Shown: positions 33,973-43,882, numbered from the stretch's first letter. The stretch: DNA of 64,000 nt from Paracoccus stylophorae (GCF_028553765.1 NZ_CP067134.1:1903001-1967000), one strand, 5' to 3'. The notes: generated by a model not told the origin, from the sequence alone. A program made the numbers and translations.

Positions 33973-34522
33973 GGCGGCGGGTCGTGAAAAAGCCCCGCGC
34001 CGTCTGCTGCGCGGGGCCAAGGGATCAGCCGGTCGGCAAGACTGCCGACGATATTCTTGTCTGTCACAGGGCCGACTACGGAACTGCCCGCAGATTTGCC
34101 CGGATGAAAACGTCCCGCCGGCCGCGACCGCGCACCATGAACCTTCGCCATAACAACGGCGCATCACCACCAAACACATGCCGTCCCCTGCGGGACGGGC
34201 CAAGCGCGGTTCGCAGGCCGGGGACATACTCGTGACCTACGCGTCAACATCTATTCAGGCGGTATGGGGAAGTCATTGGGTATCATTGCCTAGTTGAAAT
34301 GCCGGCACGGCGTCGCGCGAATCACCTGACCCGCTTCGAATGGCCCGCAGCCGTGACGCCCATCGCGAAATTGCGTATCCTGCACAAATCTCTGCGGCTA
34401 ATTGCGCGCGGGGCCGGCGCGCCTTTGCAGATGATCCTGTGCTTGCAAAACGCCGCATCTGCCGTTTTCTGATCGCGGATCGGCGCGGTATCGGGGCCGG
34501 CCGCATCGAGGAGGACACCGGA
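33973..34522. other. 550-bp intergenic region with several hairpins
   Basis: No convincing gene was found. Clear inverted repeats are GCCCCGCGC/GCGCGGGGC (33992-34017), GTCGGCA-AGAC-TGCCGAC (34032-34049) and CCGTCCC-CTGC-GGGACGG (34181-34198). The right part (34230-34300 and 34365-34420) is richer in A and T and probably holds the promoter of the dehydrogenase at 34523. Confidence 0.5.
33992..34017. terminator. Hairpin terminator after preA, with its T-run on the minus strand
   Basis: A nine-base-pair perfect stem lies 20 bp after the preA stop. On the plus strand no T-run follows. On the minus strand the stem is followed by five T residues, so in that direction it is a full intrinsic terminator. 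Confidence 0.65.
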
Positions 34523-35569
34523 ATGGGACTAAAACTGACCGATCTCGACACCGAACCGGGGTTCGAGCGTCTGGTGCTGGCCGAGGATCGTGACGCGGGG
34601 CTGCGCGCGCTGATCTGCATCCACTCGACGGCGCTTGGACCGGCGGCGGGCGGGTGCCGCATGTGGCCCTATGCCAGCGACGCGGACGCCATCGCGGACG
34701 TCACCCGGCTTGCGCGCGGCATGACCTTCAAGAACGCGATGGCCGGGCTGGGGCTGGGCGGCGGGAAATCGGTCATCATCGGCGATGCGCGCAAGGACAA
34801 GACGCCGCAGCTGATGCGCGCCTATGGCCGCGCGGTGGATGCGCTGAAGGGCACCTATTACACCGCCGAGGATGTGGGCATCTCGCCCGAGGACATGGCC
34901 CATGCGGCGACCGAGACGCGATATGCCGTCGGGCTGTCGGCCGGATCGGGCGATCCGTCGCCCTGGACCGCCGAGGGCGTGTTCCGCTGCCTGAAGGTCG
35001 GGGCGCGCGACGTTTTCGGCAGCGACGACCTGACGGGGCGGCGCGTGCTGGTGCAGGGGCTGGGCCATGTCGGATTTGCGCTGGCCGAAAAGCTGCATGA
35101 CGCCGGGGCGACGCTGATCGTGACCGATATCCACGACACCGCGCTGGATGCCGCGCGCGACCGGCTGGACGCCGCGATCTGCGCGCCGGATGCGATCTTC
35201 GACCAGCAGATCGACATTTTCGCGCCCTGCGCCCTTGGCGGCGTGCTGACCGAGGATGCCGTTGCGCGTCTGACCGCGCGTCTGGTCTGCGGGGCGGCCA
35301 ACAACCAGCTTGCCACCCCCGGCGTCGCGGATGCGCTGCGCGCGCGGCAGATCGCCTATCTGCCCGATTACGTGGTCAATGCCGGCGGCATCATCAGCGT
35401 GGCCAGCGAGATCCACGGCCAGGACGACGACTGGCGACGTGCCCGTCTGGACAAGATCACCGACCGCGTGGCCGAGATGCTGCGCCGCGCGCGGCAGGAA
35501 GATCGCAGCACGGTCCAGATCGCGGATGCCATGGTGGAACGGATGCTGGCCGAAAATACCCCCGCCTGA
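34523..35569 (+). CDS. Glu/Leu/Phe/Val dehydrogenase family protein (leucine dehydrogenase-like)
   Basis: NAD-dependent oxidative deamination of a branched-chain or aromatic amino acid. The 348-residue protein has the substrate-binding glycine/lysine region LGLGGGKSVIIGDAR and the earlier GPAAGGCRMWPY typical of leucine dehydrogenases. It also has TAEDVGISPEDM and the NAD loop VLVQGLGHVGFALAEKL. The catalytic lysine is that of TFKNAMAGLGLGGGK. The start at 34523 is fixed by an excellent GAGGAGGA ribosome site; about 60 codons of open frame upstream are not used. Substrate (Leu versus Val or Phe) cannot be told from sequence alone. Confidence 0.88.
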   Translation: MGLKLTDLDTEPGFERLVLAEDRDAGLRALICIHSTALGPAAGGCRMWPYASDADAIADVTRLARGMTFKNAMAGLGLGGGKSVIIGDARKDKTPQLMRAYGRAVDALKGTYYTAEDVGISPEDMAHAATETRYAVGLSAGSGDPSPWTAEGVFRCLKVGARDVFGSDDLTGRRVLVQGLGHVGFALAEKLHDAGATLIVTDIHDTALDAARDRLDAAICAPDAIFDQQIDIFAPCALGGVLTEDAVARLTARLVCGAANNQLATPGVADALRARQIAYLPDYVVNAGGIISVASEIHGQDDDWRRARLDKITDRVAEMLRRARQEDRSTVQIADAMVERMLAENTPA

Positions 35570-35612
35570 AGGTGTGAGCCGGCCGGAACCGCCCGATGCC
35601 GGGGCAGTCGGG

Positions 35613-36944
35613 TCAGCCCAGTTCGGCGCCCAGTTCCCGCATCAAGGGCAGGAAATCCGGAAACGAGGTGGCGATGGGGCCGCCATCGTCGATGCTGGCA
35701 GGCTCCTGCGCGCCCAGTCCCAGGATCAGGAACGACATCGCGATGCGGTGGTCCAGATGGGTGGCGGCGGTGCCGCCGCCCGGCACCCGGCCCATGCCGT
35801 GAACGGTCATGCTGTCATGCGTCTCCTCGACCCTGACGCCGTTTGCCTCAAGCCCGCGCGCCATGGCGTCGATCCGGTCGCTTTCCTTCACGCGCAGCTC
35901 GGCCACGCCGTTCATCACCGTCGCGCCCTCGGCAAAGGCGGCGATCACCGACAGGATCGGAAATTCGTCGATCATGCGCGAGGCGCGTTCGGCCGGCACG
36001 GTCACGCCGGTCAGCCGGGAATGGCGGACGATCAGATCGGCGACCGGCTCTCCGCCTTCTTCGCGCGGGTTCCGGAACGCGATGTCGGCGCCCATGTCCA
36101 ACAGCGTCTCATACAGCCCGTCGCGGGTCGGGTTGCGGCTGACGCCCGGCACACGGATTTCCGACCCCGGCACGATCAGCGCCGCCGCGACCGGAAACGC
36201 CGCGCTGGAGGGGTCGCGCGGCACCGCGACGGGCTGCGCGCGCAGTTCGGGGCGGCCCGTCAGCGTGATCACATGCCCCTCATCGGTGGTCTCGGCGGTG
36301 ATCTGCGCGCCGAAACCCGCCAGCATCCGTTCGGAATGATCGCGGGTCTGCTCGGCCTCGATCACCACCGTCTGTCCCGGCGCGTTCAACCCGGCCAGCA
36401 GGATCGCCGACTTGATCTGCGCGCTGGCCACCGGCGTGGAATAGCGCAGCGGCACCGGGTCCTCGGCACCCTGGATGGTGATGGGCAGGCGCCCGCCCTC
36501 GCGCGCGGTGATGCGCGCGCCGAACCGTTCCAGCGGATCGGTCACGCGCGCCATGGGCCGGCGCGACAGGCTGGCATCGCCCGAAAAGGTCGCGGTGATC
36601 GCGGTCGTCGCCATCGCGCCCATGATCAGCCGCACCCCGGTGCCGGAATTGCCGCAATCGATCACCGTGTCGGGCTCGCAAAACCCGCCCACGCCCACGC
36701 CATGCACCGACCAGTCGCCCGGTCCCACCCGCTCGATCCGGGCACCGAAGGCGGTCATGGCGCGGGCGGTGTCCAGCACGTCCTGCCCTTCCAGCAGCCC
36801 GGTGATCCGCGTCTGGCCGACCGACAGCGCCCCCAGGATCAGCGCACGGTGGCTGATCGACTTGTCGCCCGGAACCTGCGCCTCGCCCTTCAGCGGGCCG
36901 CTGCGGCGCGACGTCATCGGGCGGGGATCGGCGGAATGCGACAT
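35613..36944 (-). CDS. aroA: 3-phosphoshikimate 1-carboxyvinyltransferase (EPSP synthase), class II type
   Basis: Joins shikimate-3-phosphate and phosphoenolpyruvate in the shikimate pathway. The 443 residues have the N-terminal [18 protein letters not shown], the phosphoenolpyruvate site RVKESDR and the C-terminal [16 protein letters not shown]. The interdomain motif [14 protein letters not shown] (R-x-H-x-E) and DCGNSGTG place it with class II enzymes such as CP4 of Agrobacterium. At the position where CP4 has the alanine that gives insensitivity to glyphosate, this protein has glycine (NSGTG). The start at 36944 matches the family N terminus. It is convergent with the dehydrogenase at 34523. 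Confidence 0.94.
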   Translation of the reverse strand: MSHSADPRPMTSRRSGPLKGEAQVPGDKSISHRALILGALSVGQTRITGLLEGQDVLDTARAMTAFGARIERVGPGDWSVHGVGVGGFCEPDTVIDCGNSGTGVRLIMGAMATTAITATFSGDASLSRRPMARVTDPLERFGARITAREGGRLPITIQGAEDPVPLRYSTPVASAQIKSAILLAGLNAPGQTVVIEAEQTRDHSERMLAGFGAQITAETTDEGHVITLTGRPELRAQPVAVPRDPSSAAFPVAAALIVPGSEIRVPGVSRNPTRDGLYETLLDMGADIAFRNPREEGGEPVADLIVRHSRLTGVTVPAERASRMIDEFPILSVIAAFAEGATVMNGVAELRVKESDRIDAMARGLEANGVRVEETHDSMTVHGMGRVPGGGTAATHLDHRIAMSFLILGLGAQEPASIDDGGPIATSFPDFLPLMRELGAELG

Positions 36945-37039
36945 GGGACACCTTTCGATTGCGCCGATCTTCTAGCCCCGCGCCGCGCGGGCTGCCACCA
37001 TGATCTTGCTAACCCGCGTGCGGGCCGGCCAATGCGGGG

Positions 37040-37555
37040 TCAGGACCGGAACACCTCGATCGTCGGCAGATCGGTCAGGGACACGCCGATCAGCTGCAGC
37101 GCCGGCAGCGAGACCTGGCTGCCGCCGCTGGCCGGCCCGTCCAGCGGGATCAGATCGACCTTGGCCGACTTGCCGTTGGCGGGATTGACGATGCGGCCGA
37201 TGCCGCGCGCGCTGACCAGCGGTGTCTTGATCCAGAACCCGCCCTCGGTCGGATCGCCAAGCGAGGCGATGGTGGTGCCCAGCCTCGTCTCGGCCGCCTG
37301 CGGGGCCTGGGCTGCGGCGGCCTTCTGTTCGGCGGTGGTGGTGTCCATCTGCGCGGCACTGGCGCGGGCGGCGGCGCGCGGGGCGGGCGCGCGGGTGATC
37401 GCGGTGGCGGCGGCCACCTGTTCGGGCGTCAGGGCGGTCTCGATCGGGGCCGCCCGGTCCGCGGCGGCGGGGCGGTCCTGCGTCGTGGTGACCGCAGCCG
37501 GGGTGCAGGCGGCAAGCGCAAGCGTGGCCAGAACGGCCGGTGTGGACATCCGCAT
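37040..37555 (-). CDS. Predicted lipoprotein of unknown function
   Basis: A 171-residue lipoprotein: the signal VLATLALAAC ends in a lipobox (LAAC), so Cys17 would be lipidated. An Ala/Thr-rich linker follows (about 20-90). The conserved C-terminal domain (about 92-171) has LGTTIASLGDPTEGGFWIKT, GRIVNPANGKSAKVDLIPLD and LPALQLIGVSLTDLPTIEVF. Relatives in Rhodobacterales are often labelled D-galactarate dehydratase, which does not fit a small lipoprotein. AAGGAG stands before ATG 37555. It is divergent from moaA. Confidence 0.75.
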   Translation of the reverse strand: MRMSTPAVLATLALAACTPAAVTTTQDRPAAADRAAPIETALTPEQVAAATAITRAPAPRAAARASAAQMDTTTAEQKAAAAQAPQAAETRLGTTIASLGDPTEGGFWIKTPLVSARGIGRIVNPANGKSAKVDLIPLDGPASGGSQVSLPALQLIGVSLTDLPTIEVFRS

Positions 37556-37676
37556 TGGGGCGCTCCTTCGCGTGGCAGTTGCGGCAGGTTAGACCGGCTT
37601 GGCCGTGCGCGTCCACCGGCGGTTGCGTGATCGCGCGCGGCTTGTGTGTTCGCCGTCACATGCCTAGATTGGTTGT

Positions 37677-38690
37677 ATGGAGACCGCATTGCACCCGCCC
37701 CTTGTCGACCCGTTCGCCCGGCCGATCACCTATCTGCGGGTCTCGGTCACGGATCGCTGCGATTTTCGCTGCGTCTATTGCATGTCCGAACATATGCAGT
37801 TCCTGCCCAAGGTCGAGTTGCTGACGCTGGAGGAGCTGGACCGGCTGTGTTCGGCCTTTGTCGGGCTGGGCGTGCGCAAGCTGCGCATCACCGGCGGCGA
37901 ACCGTTGGTCCGGCGCGGCATCATGCAGTTCTTTCGCGGCATGTCGCGCCATCTGGGCGCCGGTCTGGACGAGTTGACCCTGACCACCAATGGCAGCCAG
38001 CTTGGCCGCTTTGCCGGCGAACTGGTCGATTGCGGCGTGCGGCGCGTCAATGTGTCGCTGGACACGCTGGATGCCGGCAAATTCGCCCGGATCACCCGGT
38101 GGGGCCGTCTGCCGCAGGTGCTGGACGGCATCCGCGCCGCGCAGGATGCGGGGCTGCGCGTCAAGATCAACGCCGTCGCGCTGAAAGGCGTCAATGATGA
38201 CGAATTGTTCGATCTGGTCGGATGGTGCGGCGATCAGGGCCACGATCTGACCTTCATCGAGGTCATGCCGATGGGCGATCTGGGGAATGAGGATCGGCTG
38301 GACCAGTACTGGTCGCTGTCGGATCTGCGCGCGCGTCTGGCCGAACGGTTCACGCTGACCGAACTGGCCGAACGCACCGGCGGGCCGGCCCGCTATGTCA
38401 GGCTGGACGAGACGGGGCAGAAGATCGGCTTCATCACCCCGCTGACGCATAATTTCTGCGAAAGCTGCAACCGCGTGCGGCTGACCTGCACGGGCGAGTT
38501 GTTCATGTGCCTGGGACAAGAGGATCGCGCCGATCTGCGCGGGCCGCTGCGGGCGGGGCCGGACGATCACGCGCTGCGCCAGACCATCCGCGCCGCCATC
38601 GCCCGCAAACCCAAGGGTCACGATTTCGACTATTCCCGCCAGCAGGTCACCGGCCAGATGAGCCGCCACATGAGCCATACCGGCGGCTGA
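37677..38690 (+). CDS. moaA: GTP 3',8-cyclase
   Basis: Radical-SAM enzyme for the first step of molybdenum cofactor synthesis, acting with MoaC. The 337-residue protein has the radical-SAM motif CDFRCVYC (Cys 28, 32, 35), [20 protein letters not shown] and [10 protein letters not shown]. The C-terminal cluster site is [12 protein letters not shown] plus a later cysteine in GELFMCLGQ. The extreme C terminus ends in Gly-Gly (HTGG), which is needed for activity in MoaA. No strong ribosome site is seen before ATG 37677, which is supported by homology. moaC is not in the window. Confidence 0.95.
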   Translation: METALHPPLVDPFARPITYLRVSVTDRCDFRCVYCMSEHMQFLPKVELLTLEELDRLCSAFVGLGVRKLRITGGEPLVRRGIMQFFRGMSRHLGAGLDELTLTTNGSQLGRFAGELVDCGVRRVNVSLDTLDAGKFARITRWGRLPQVLDGIRAAQDAGLRVKINAVALKGVNDDELFDLVGWCGDQGHDLTFIEVMPMGDLGNEDRLDQYWSLSDLRARLAERFTLTELAERTGGPARYVRLDETGQKIGFITPLTHNFCESCNRVRLTCTGELFMCLGQEDRADLRGPLRAGPDDHALRQTIRAAIARKPKGHDFDYSRQQVTGQMSRHMSHTGG

Positions 38691-38716
38691 TCCCTGATCT
38701 TGCGATGAAATTTCGG

Positions 38717-38746
38717 TCCGGGCGCAGGGTTTGCCGCGCGCCCGGA
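38717..38746. terminator. Hairpin between convergent moaA and gamma-glutamyltransferase genes
   Basis: TCCGGGCGC (38717-38725) pairs with GCGCCCGGA (38738-38746). No long T-run follows on either side. A role in ending both transcripts is likely from position. Confidence 0.45.
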
Positions 38747-38765
38747 TGCAAGATTTGGCCGTTTG

Positions 38766-40577
38766 TCAGCCGCCCAATGCGATGCCTTCGCGGCGCGGAT
38801 CGGCGCCGCCCGACAGCCCGTCCGGCGTGATGGCGATGCCGTGCAGGCCGGAATTCAGGTCGGTCTCCTCGACCTCGAACCCCAGATCGGTCAGCGCCTG
38901 CGTCAGCCCGGTCGCATCCGTCCCCTGTTCGACATCCATCGTGCCGAAGCGGTTGACGATATTGGGCAGCGCGATGGCCTGCTGCACATCCATCCCCCAG
39001 TCCAGATGGCCGATGATTGCCTTGGCGACATAGCCGATGATCCGGCTGCCACCGGGCGAGCCGATCACCAGTACCGGCTTGTCGTCCTTCATCACGATGC
39101 TGGGCGCCATCGAGGACCGCGGCCGCTTGCCCGGCTCAAGCCGGTTGGCGATGGGGTATCCGGCGTCGTCATGGGTTTCGAAGCTGAAATCGGTCAGCTC
39201 GTTGTTCAGCAGAAAGCCTTGCGTGAACAGCCGCGATCCGAAACCGTTTTCGATGGTCGTGGTCATCGACAGCGCGTTGCCGTCCGCATCCACGATCGAG
39301 ATATGCGAGGTCGAGGGAAACTCGATCGCGCCGTCCTGCCCCCACAGCATCGCGTGGCTCCAGCCGGGGCTGCCGGCGCTGACTTCGGGCAGGGCGTCGT
39401 CGCCCGCCAGCAGCTTGCCGCGTTCGGACAAGTAATCCGGGGCGACCAGACCCTCGGTCGGCACCGGCACGAAATCGCTGTCGGCCATGTAGCGGCCGCG
39501 ATCCGCGAAGGCCAGGCGCGAGGCATCGCCGATCAGCCGCCAGCTTTCGGGGTTCTGCGCCCCCAGACCGGCCAGATCGTAACCGCCCAGCATCCCCAGG
39601 ATCTGGCCCACGGTCAGCGCGCCCGACGATGGCGGCCCCATCCCGCAGATGTCGTGGTCGCGATATTCGGCGCAGACGGCGGGCCGTTCGATCACGCGAT
39701 AGCGGGCCAGATCCTCGGTCGACAACAGGCCGGGATTGCCCTCGGCGTTGCGGACCGTGTCCACGATCCCCTCGGCGATCTGGCCGTGATAGAACGCATC
39801 GCTTCCCTCGGCCGCCAGCCGGCGCAGGACATCTGCGTAATCGGCGTTCGTGATCGTATCGCCGGCCGCGATGGCGTTTCCGTCGGGAAAGAAATAGTCC
39901 CTGGTGGCCGCGAATCTGCCCAACCGCTCGCTGTCCTCGGCCACCAGATCGGCCAGGCGCGGCGAGACGGCGAACCCGTCCTCGGCCAGGTCGATGGCGG
40001 GCTGGAACAGGCTGCCCCAGTTGACCTTGCCCCACCGCCGATGCGCGGCTTGCAGCAGCGCGGGCGTGCCGGGCGTCCCGACCGAGCGTCCGCCGACCAC
40101 GGCATCGTAAAATTCCAGCGGCTCGCCCTGATCGTTCAGGAAATAGGTCGGCGTCGCGGCCAGCGGCGCGGTTTCGCGCGCATCCAGCGTCGTCAACTCG
40201 CCGCTTTCGGCGTCATACCAGACCAGAAACGCGCCGCCGCCCAGACCCGAGCTTTGCGGCTCGACCAGCCCCAGCACGGTCTGCACGGCGATCATCGCAT
40301 CGGCGGCGCTGCCGCCGCGTTCCAGCACGCCGGCCCCCGCCTCGACCGCCAGCGGATTGGCGGCCGCGACCATCCAGTTCTGCGCCGTGACCGGCTGGCC
40401 CTGATCGCGGGACGTGATCGCGTCGCGGGCGGCCTGACCCAGACCGGCGAATGCGTCCTGTCCCGCGGCCTCGCTGGCCGGTTCGGGCGCTATGGCGTCG
40501 GTGGCTTGCTGGGCCGTGGCGGGCATGGCCCAGGCGCTGCCAAGCAGCACCGCGATTGCAAGGCTGTTCCGTGTCAT
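38766..40577 (-). CDS. ggt: Gamma-glutamyltransferase
   Basis: A periplasmic enzyme that cleaves glutathione and other gamma-glutamyl compounds. The 603-residue precursor has a signal peptide (LAIAVLLGSAWAMPATAQQ). The nucleophile that also drives self-cleavage is the first Thr of TSHISIVDADGNALSM. Other motifs are GLGGGAFLVWYD, GPPSSGALTVGQIL, RPRSSMAPSIV and IGSPGGSRIIGYVAKAI. The start at 40577 follows GGGGAGG at a good distance. Processing would give large and small subunits of about 380 and 200 residues. Confidence 0.94.
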   Translation of the reverse strand: MTRNSLAIAVLLGSAWAMPATAQQATDAIAPEPASEAAGQDAFAGLGQAARDAITSRDQGQPVTAQNWMVAAANPLAVEAGAGVLERGGSAADAMIAVQTVLGLVEPQSSGLGGGAFLVWYDAESGELTTLDARETAPLAATPTYFLNDQGEPLEFYDAVVGGRSVGTPGTPALLQAAHRRWGKVNWGSLFQPAIDLAEDGFAVSPRLADLVAEDSERLGRFAATRDYFFPDGNAIAAGDTITNADYADVLRRLAAEGSDAFYHGQIAEGIVDTVRNAEGNPGLLSTEDLARYRVIERPAVCAEYRDHDICGMGPPSSGALTVGQILGMLGGYDLAGLGAQNPESWRLIGDASRLAFADRGRYMADSDFVPVPTEGLVAPDYLSERGKLLAGDDALPEVSAGSPGWSHAMLWGQDGAIEFPSTSHISIVDADGNALSMTTTIENGFGSRLFTQGFLLNNELTDFSFETHDDAGYPIANRLEPGKRPRSSMAPSIVMKDDKPVLVIGSPGGSRIIGYVAKAIIGHLDWGMDVQQAIALPNIVNRFGTMDVEQGTDATGLTQALTDLGFEVEETDLNSGLHGIAITPDGLSGGADPRREGIALGG

Positions 40578-40706
40578 CGTCACCTCCCCTGATGTTCTGA
40601 CCGGATCAGTCTGTCCCCTGACACCCTCGGGCGCAAGCCGCGCGTGATCGGCGGGGCGGCGGCTCGCCCATTGCGACGCCGCACACCGTGTCGCGACGCG
40701 GCGGCG

Positions 40707-41249
40707 TCAGCCTTCGGCGTCCAGCGCCTTTTGCAGTTCGGGCAGAAAGCGGGTCTGATAATCCTCGCGCACCAGGGGGCCGGCAAAGCGGAACAGCACC
40801 CTGCCCTGCCCGTCGATGATGAACGTCTCGGGCGGGGCGGTCACGCCCCAGTCGATGGCCGCGCGTCCCTTGGGATCGGTGGCAAGGGCGTGATAGGGGT
40901 CGCCGTCCTGTTCCAGAAAGGCCAGCGCGTTTGCCGGCGGGTCCTTCAGGTCCACGCCATAGACTGGCAGATCCTGCGAAAGCCGGGTCAGCGTCGGATG
41001 TTCGGCGCGGCAGGGCGGGCACCAGCTGGCCCAGAAATTCACCAGCTTCACCCCCGGCTCGCGCAGCATCGCATCGGTCAGCTGCACCTTGTCCGGCAGG
41101 GTCGTGGCGGGGATCGCCGGCGCCTCGCGCCCGACCATGGTCGAGGGCAGACCGGACGGGTCCTCGCGCCCCATGCCCCACAGGAACACCCCCGCAATCG
41201 CCGCGAAGACCAGCGGCGGAACCGCGACGAGGGGCGAAAATCTAGCCAT
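40707..41249 (-). CDS. ccmG: Cytochrome c maturation thioredoxin CcmG (DsbE)
   Basis: Membrane-anchored periplasmic thiol reductase that keeps apocytochrome c or CcmH reduced before haem attachment. The 180 residues contain an N-terminal anchor (LVAVPPLVFAAIAGVFLWGM), the active site NFWASWCPPCRAEHPTL (WCPPC), and the cis-proline region GVTAPPETFIIDGQGRVLFRFAGPL with the GVxGxPETF pattern of CcmG. It is the last gene of the ccm block and overlaps ccmD by eight bases. Confidence 0.93.
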   Translation of the reverse strand: MARFSPLVAVPPLVFAAIAGVFLWGMGREDPSGLPSTMVGREAPAIPATTLPDKVQLTDAMLREPGVKLVNFWASWCPPCRAEHPTLTRLSQDLPVYGVDLKDPPANALAFLEQDGDPYHALATDPKGRAAIDWGVTAPPETFIIDGQGRVLFRFAGPLVREDYQTRFLPELQKALDAEG

Positions 41250-41385
41250 GCTTCACCTGTTTCTCCAACGCGCGCCGGGCGCGGGCGTTGGCCGCGATGC
41301 TGTGCCAGATGATTCCGGCCAGCAGTAGCCCCGACACGCCATAGGCGGTCAGCACCGTGCCCGCATATTTTCCCAGTTCGATCAT
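41242..41385 (-). CDS. ccmD: Haem exporter protein CcmD
   Basis: A 47-residue single-span membrane protein that binds the CcmABC complex and helps release holo-CcmE. It has a short start (MIELGKYAGTVLTAYG), one helix (VSGLLLAGIIWHSIAA) and a positive tail (ARARRALEKQVKHG). The tyrosine before the helix and the basic tail are the family signature. It overlaps ccmC by four bases (ATGA) and ccmG by eight. The gene is easy to miss because of its size. Confidence 0.88.
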   Translation of the reverse strand: MIELGKYAGTVLTAYGVSGLLLAGIIWHSIAANARARRALEKQVKHG

Positions 41386-42107
41386 GTCCGCATCTCTCTT
41401 GCCTGCAATGCGGCCAGACGCCGCCGTCGGATCTCGGTCCGGGTGCGGACCAGCAGCAGGGCCAGAAACAGCAGGAAGAACCCCAGCATCGACAGATACA
41501 GCGGATAGCGATAGACCGCGCTCATCCTTTCGCCCGGCGCGACGGACAGGCTTGCGCCCTGATGCAGCCCCTGATTCCAGAACAGCACGGCATAGCGCGA
41601 CAACAGCGCGAAGACCGATCCGACCAGACACAGCACCCCGGTCAGATCGGCGGCGCTGTCGGCATCGTCGATGGCGGACCACAGCGCGATATAGCCGACA
41701 TAGAACAAAAACAGCACCAGAAAGCTGGTCAGCCGCGGGTCCCATTCCCACCATGTGCCCCACATGGGCTGGCCCCAGATCGCGCCGGTCGCCAGCGCGA
41801 TCAGCGTCATCACCGCGCCCACCGGGGCGGCGGCCTTGGCGGCCAGCGCGCTGACATGGTGGCGCCGGATCAGCCAGATCAGCGAGGCGATCAGCATCAT
41901 CACCCAGATATTGATCGCCATCATCGCGGCGGGCACGTGCAGGAACACGATCTTGACCGTCGATCCCTGCCGGTAATCCTGCGGCGTCAGGAACCCCCAG
42001 ACCAGTCCGCCCACCGTGCAGATCGCGGCCGCAGCCGCGACCCAGGGCAGGATCGCGCCCGACAGGCGCATGAACTTGACGGGGTTGGCGTATTCCCAGA
42101 TCGACAT
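41382..42107 (-). CDS. ccmC: Haem handling protein CcmC
   Basis: An inner-membrane protein that places haem on CcmE. The 241 residues have six helices and the tryptophan-rich motif WGTWWEWDPRLTS (WWxWD) in a periplasmic loop. The haem-ligand histidines lie in KIVFLHVPAAMM and in the later YAVLFWNQGLHQGASL. It lies 41 bp after ccmB in a block that also has ccmA, ccmD and ccmG. ccmE, ccmF and ccmH must be elsewhere. Confidence 0.95.
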   Translation of the reverse strand: MSIWEYANPVKFMRLSGAILPWVAAAAAICTVGGLVWGFLTPQDYRQGSTVKIVFLHVPAAMMAINIWVMMLIASLIWLIRRHHVSALAAKAAAPVGAVMTLIALATGAIWGQPMWGTWWEWDPRLTSFLVLFLFYVGYIALWSAIDDADSAADLTGVLCLVGSVFALLSRYAVLFWNQGLHQGASLSVAPGERMSAVYRYPLYLSMLGFFLLFLALLLVRTRTEIRRRRLAALQAREMRT

Positions 42108-42148
42108 AGCGTTTCCCTAGCCGCGGCGGGGGCCGGGCTCAAGTCACA

Positions 42149-42805
42149 TCAGCGCAGGTTGACGCGCAAGGCGGCGGCTGCGGCAAATGGCATCAGCGCC
42201 ACGACCAGGGCGGTGATCCCGGCCAGAAACAGCATCGGCGTGGCCGGATCGCCGCCGGCGGCGGCGCGGCGGACGATATCGGTTCCGAAGATCAGCGTCG
42301 GGATATACAGCGGCAGGACCAGCAGCGACAGCAGCAGCCCGCCGCGCCGCAGCCCGACCGTCAGCGCCGCCCCGAACGCGCCCAGCATCGACAGCGCCGG
42401 TGTGCCGACCAGCAGCGAGGCGATCAGCCACGGCGTGGCGGCACCGGGCAGATGCAGCAGCACCCCGAACAGCGGCGCGGCGGCGACCAGCGGCAGGCCG
42501 GTGGTGATCCAGTGGGCGATGGCCTTGACCGCCACGACCCCCTCCAGCGGGACGGGCGCGGTTGCCAGCAGGTCCAGACTGCCATCCTCGTGATCCAGCG
42601 CAAAGATGCGATCCAGCGACAACAGGCAGGCCAGCAGCGCGCCGATCCACAACATGCCGGGCGCGATGGGCCGCAGCGCGGCAGTCTGCGGGCCGACGCC
42701 AAAGGGCACCAACGCGCACAGGATCAGGAAAAAGGCGACGGCCAGGCCGAAACCGCCGCCCGCGCGGGTGGCCAGCACCAGATCGCGCGTCAGCAGCGCC
42801 AGCAT
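42149..42805 (-). CDS. ccmB: Haem exporter permease CcmB
   Basis: The membrane subunit of the CcmAB ABC module that releases holo-CcmE from CcmC. The 218-residue protein has about six helices, with GFGLAVAFFLILCALVPFGVG near the N terminus and the conserved LDRIFALDHEDGSLDLLATAP loop (key part DHEDGSLDLL). A first start at 42881 is possible but has no family sequence. It is about 90 bp downstream of ccmA; that gap has no gene. Confidence 0.93.
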   Translation of the reverse strand: MLALLTRDLVLATRAGGGFGLAVAFFLILCALVPFGVGPQTAALRPIAPGMLWIGALLACLLSLDRIFALDHEDGSLDLLATAPVPLEGVVAVKAIAHWITTGLPLVAAAPLFGVLLHLPGAATPWLIASLLVGTPALSMLGAFGAALTVGLRRGGLLLSLLVLPLYIPTLIFGTDIVRRAAAGGDPATPMLFLAGITALVVALMPFAAAAALRVNLR

Positions 42806-42896
42806 CGCGCGCCCCCGGATGAGGCGGGCAAAGCTGGGATGGCCGCGCGATGGCCGCCGCGGCGCGTCGGGCAGACGGCACCCGCGTCCGGTGCGC

Positions 42897-43532
42897 TCAT
42901 GCGAACGCCTCGTTGAAGCCGGCCGGTTCTGCGCGACGTCCGGGGACGGCGCGGAACGCGGTCAGGTCCAGCACGCGTGCCTCGGCCAGCCCCAGATCCA
43001 GATGCGTGGCCATCAGCGCCGCCCCGCCCTGGGCCAGATGGGCGCGGATCACGGCGCCGAAACGCGCGACCGACGCGCCATCCAGCGAGACCGTCGGTTC
43101 ATCCAGAATCCACAGCCTGCGCCCCGTCACCAGCAGGCGCGCCAAGCCCAGACGCCGTTTCTGGCCCGCCGACAGAAAGCCCGCCGGACGATCGGCCAGC
43201 GCCGCCAGATCCATCGCGGCCAGTGCCGTGCCGATGCCGCCGTCATCGCCGCCGAACACGCGCGCCCAGAAGCGCAGGTTTTCGGCCACTGTCAGCGCCA
43301 GTTTCAGCCCGTCTGCGTGGGCGGCATAGGCGGCCGCATCCTCGGGCATCGCGATCTGGCCCGCGACCGGCGGCTGAAGACCCGCGATGGTGCGCAGAAG
43401 CGTCGTCTTGCCGATGCCGTTGGGGCCGCGCAGGATCAGCGCCTGACCGGCAGACAGGGAAAAGCCGACACCCTCGACCGCCCGGATCCCGCCGCGCGCC
43501 ACGGCAAGGTCGTGGACGGACAGCAGCGTCAT
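42897..43532 (-). CDS. ccmA: Haem exporter ATP-binding protein CcmA
   Basis: The ATPase that powers release of holo-CcmE. The 211-residue protein has Walker [19 protein letters not shown], the signature [15 protein letters not shown], Walker [13 protein letters not shown] and the switch MATHLDLGL. The ASAGQ-like signature without the second Gly is normal in CcmA. It overlaps the upstream Mth938 gene by four bases and is transcribed from the secDF direction. Confidence 0.94.
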   Translation of the reverse strand: MTLLSVHDLAVARGGIRAVEGVGFSLSAGQALILRGPNGIGKTTLLRTIAGLQPPVAGQIAMPEDAAAYAAHADGLKLALTVAENLRFWARVFGGDDGGIGTALAAMDLAALADRPAGFLSAGQKRRLGLARLLVTGRRLWILDEPTVSLDGASVARFGAVIRAHLAQGGAALMATHLDLGLAEARVLDLTAFRAVPGRRAEPAGFNEAFA

Positions 43533-43882
43533 ACCGGCAAAAGCGCGCAGGCGACGCGGCGACCTTCGGACAGGGTCACGTTATAGGTGCGCGCGGCGGT
43601 GGGCGAGGCCATCGCCTCGACCGCGATCCCCGCCTGTTCCAGATCCTGCGCCAGATCGGCGGGCAGATGCGCGATCTGCGCACCGGTGCCCACGAACAGC
43701 ACGTCGATCCGGCCGGCCAGGTCCAGCAGCGCGGCCCGATCCTGCAATCCGGCCCAGTCGCGGCACCCCTCGCCCGTGGCCAGGACCGGGCCGTGAAACA
43801 CCTTGCCGCCGACCCGGAAAAAGCCGGGGCCATAACCGTCCACCGGAACGGCACCGTCGAAATCCGTGGGGTTCATCGCCAT
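43529..43882 (-). CDS. Mth938-like domain protein (DUF498/NDUFAF3 family)
   Basis: A 117-residue soluble protein of the Mth938 fold. Family features are the early [22 protein letters not shown] [34 protein letters not shown] (short form [14 protein letters not shown]) and VACALLPV. The mitochondrial relative NDUFAF3 helps assemble complex I; the bacterial role is not established. It begins in a TGATG overlap with secF and overlaps ccmA by four bases, so it is locked into the sec-ccm operon. A second ATG (43876) is equally possible. Confidence 0.85.
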   Translation of the reverse strand: MAMNPTDFDGAVPVDGYGPGFFRVGGKVFHGPVLATGEGCRDWAGLQDRAALLDLAGRIDVLFVGTGAQIAHLPADLAQDLEQAGIAVEAMASPTAARTYNVTLSEGRRVACALLPV

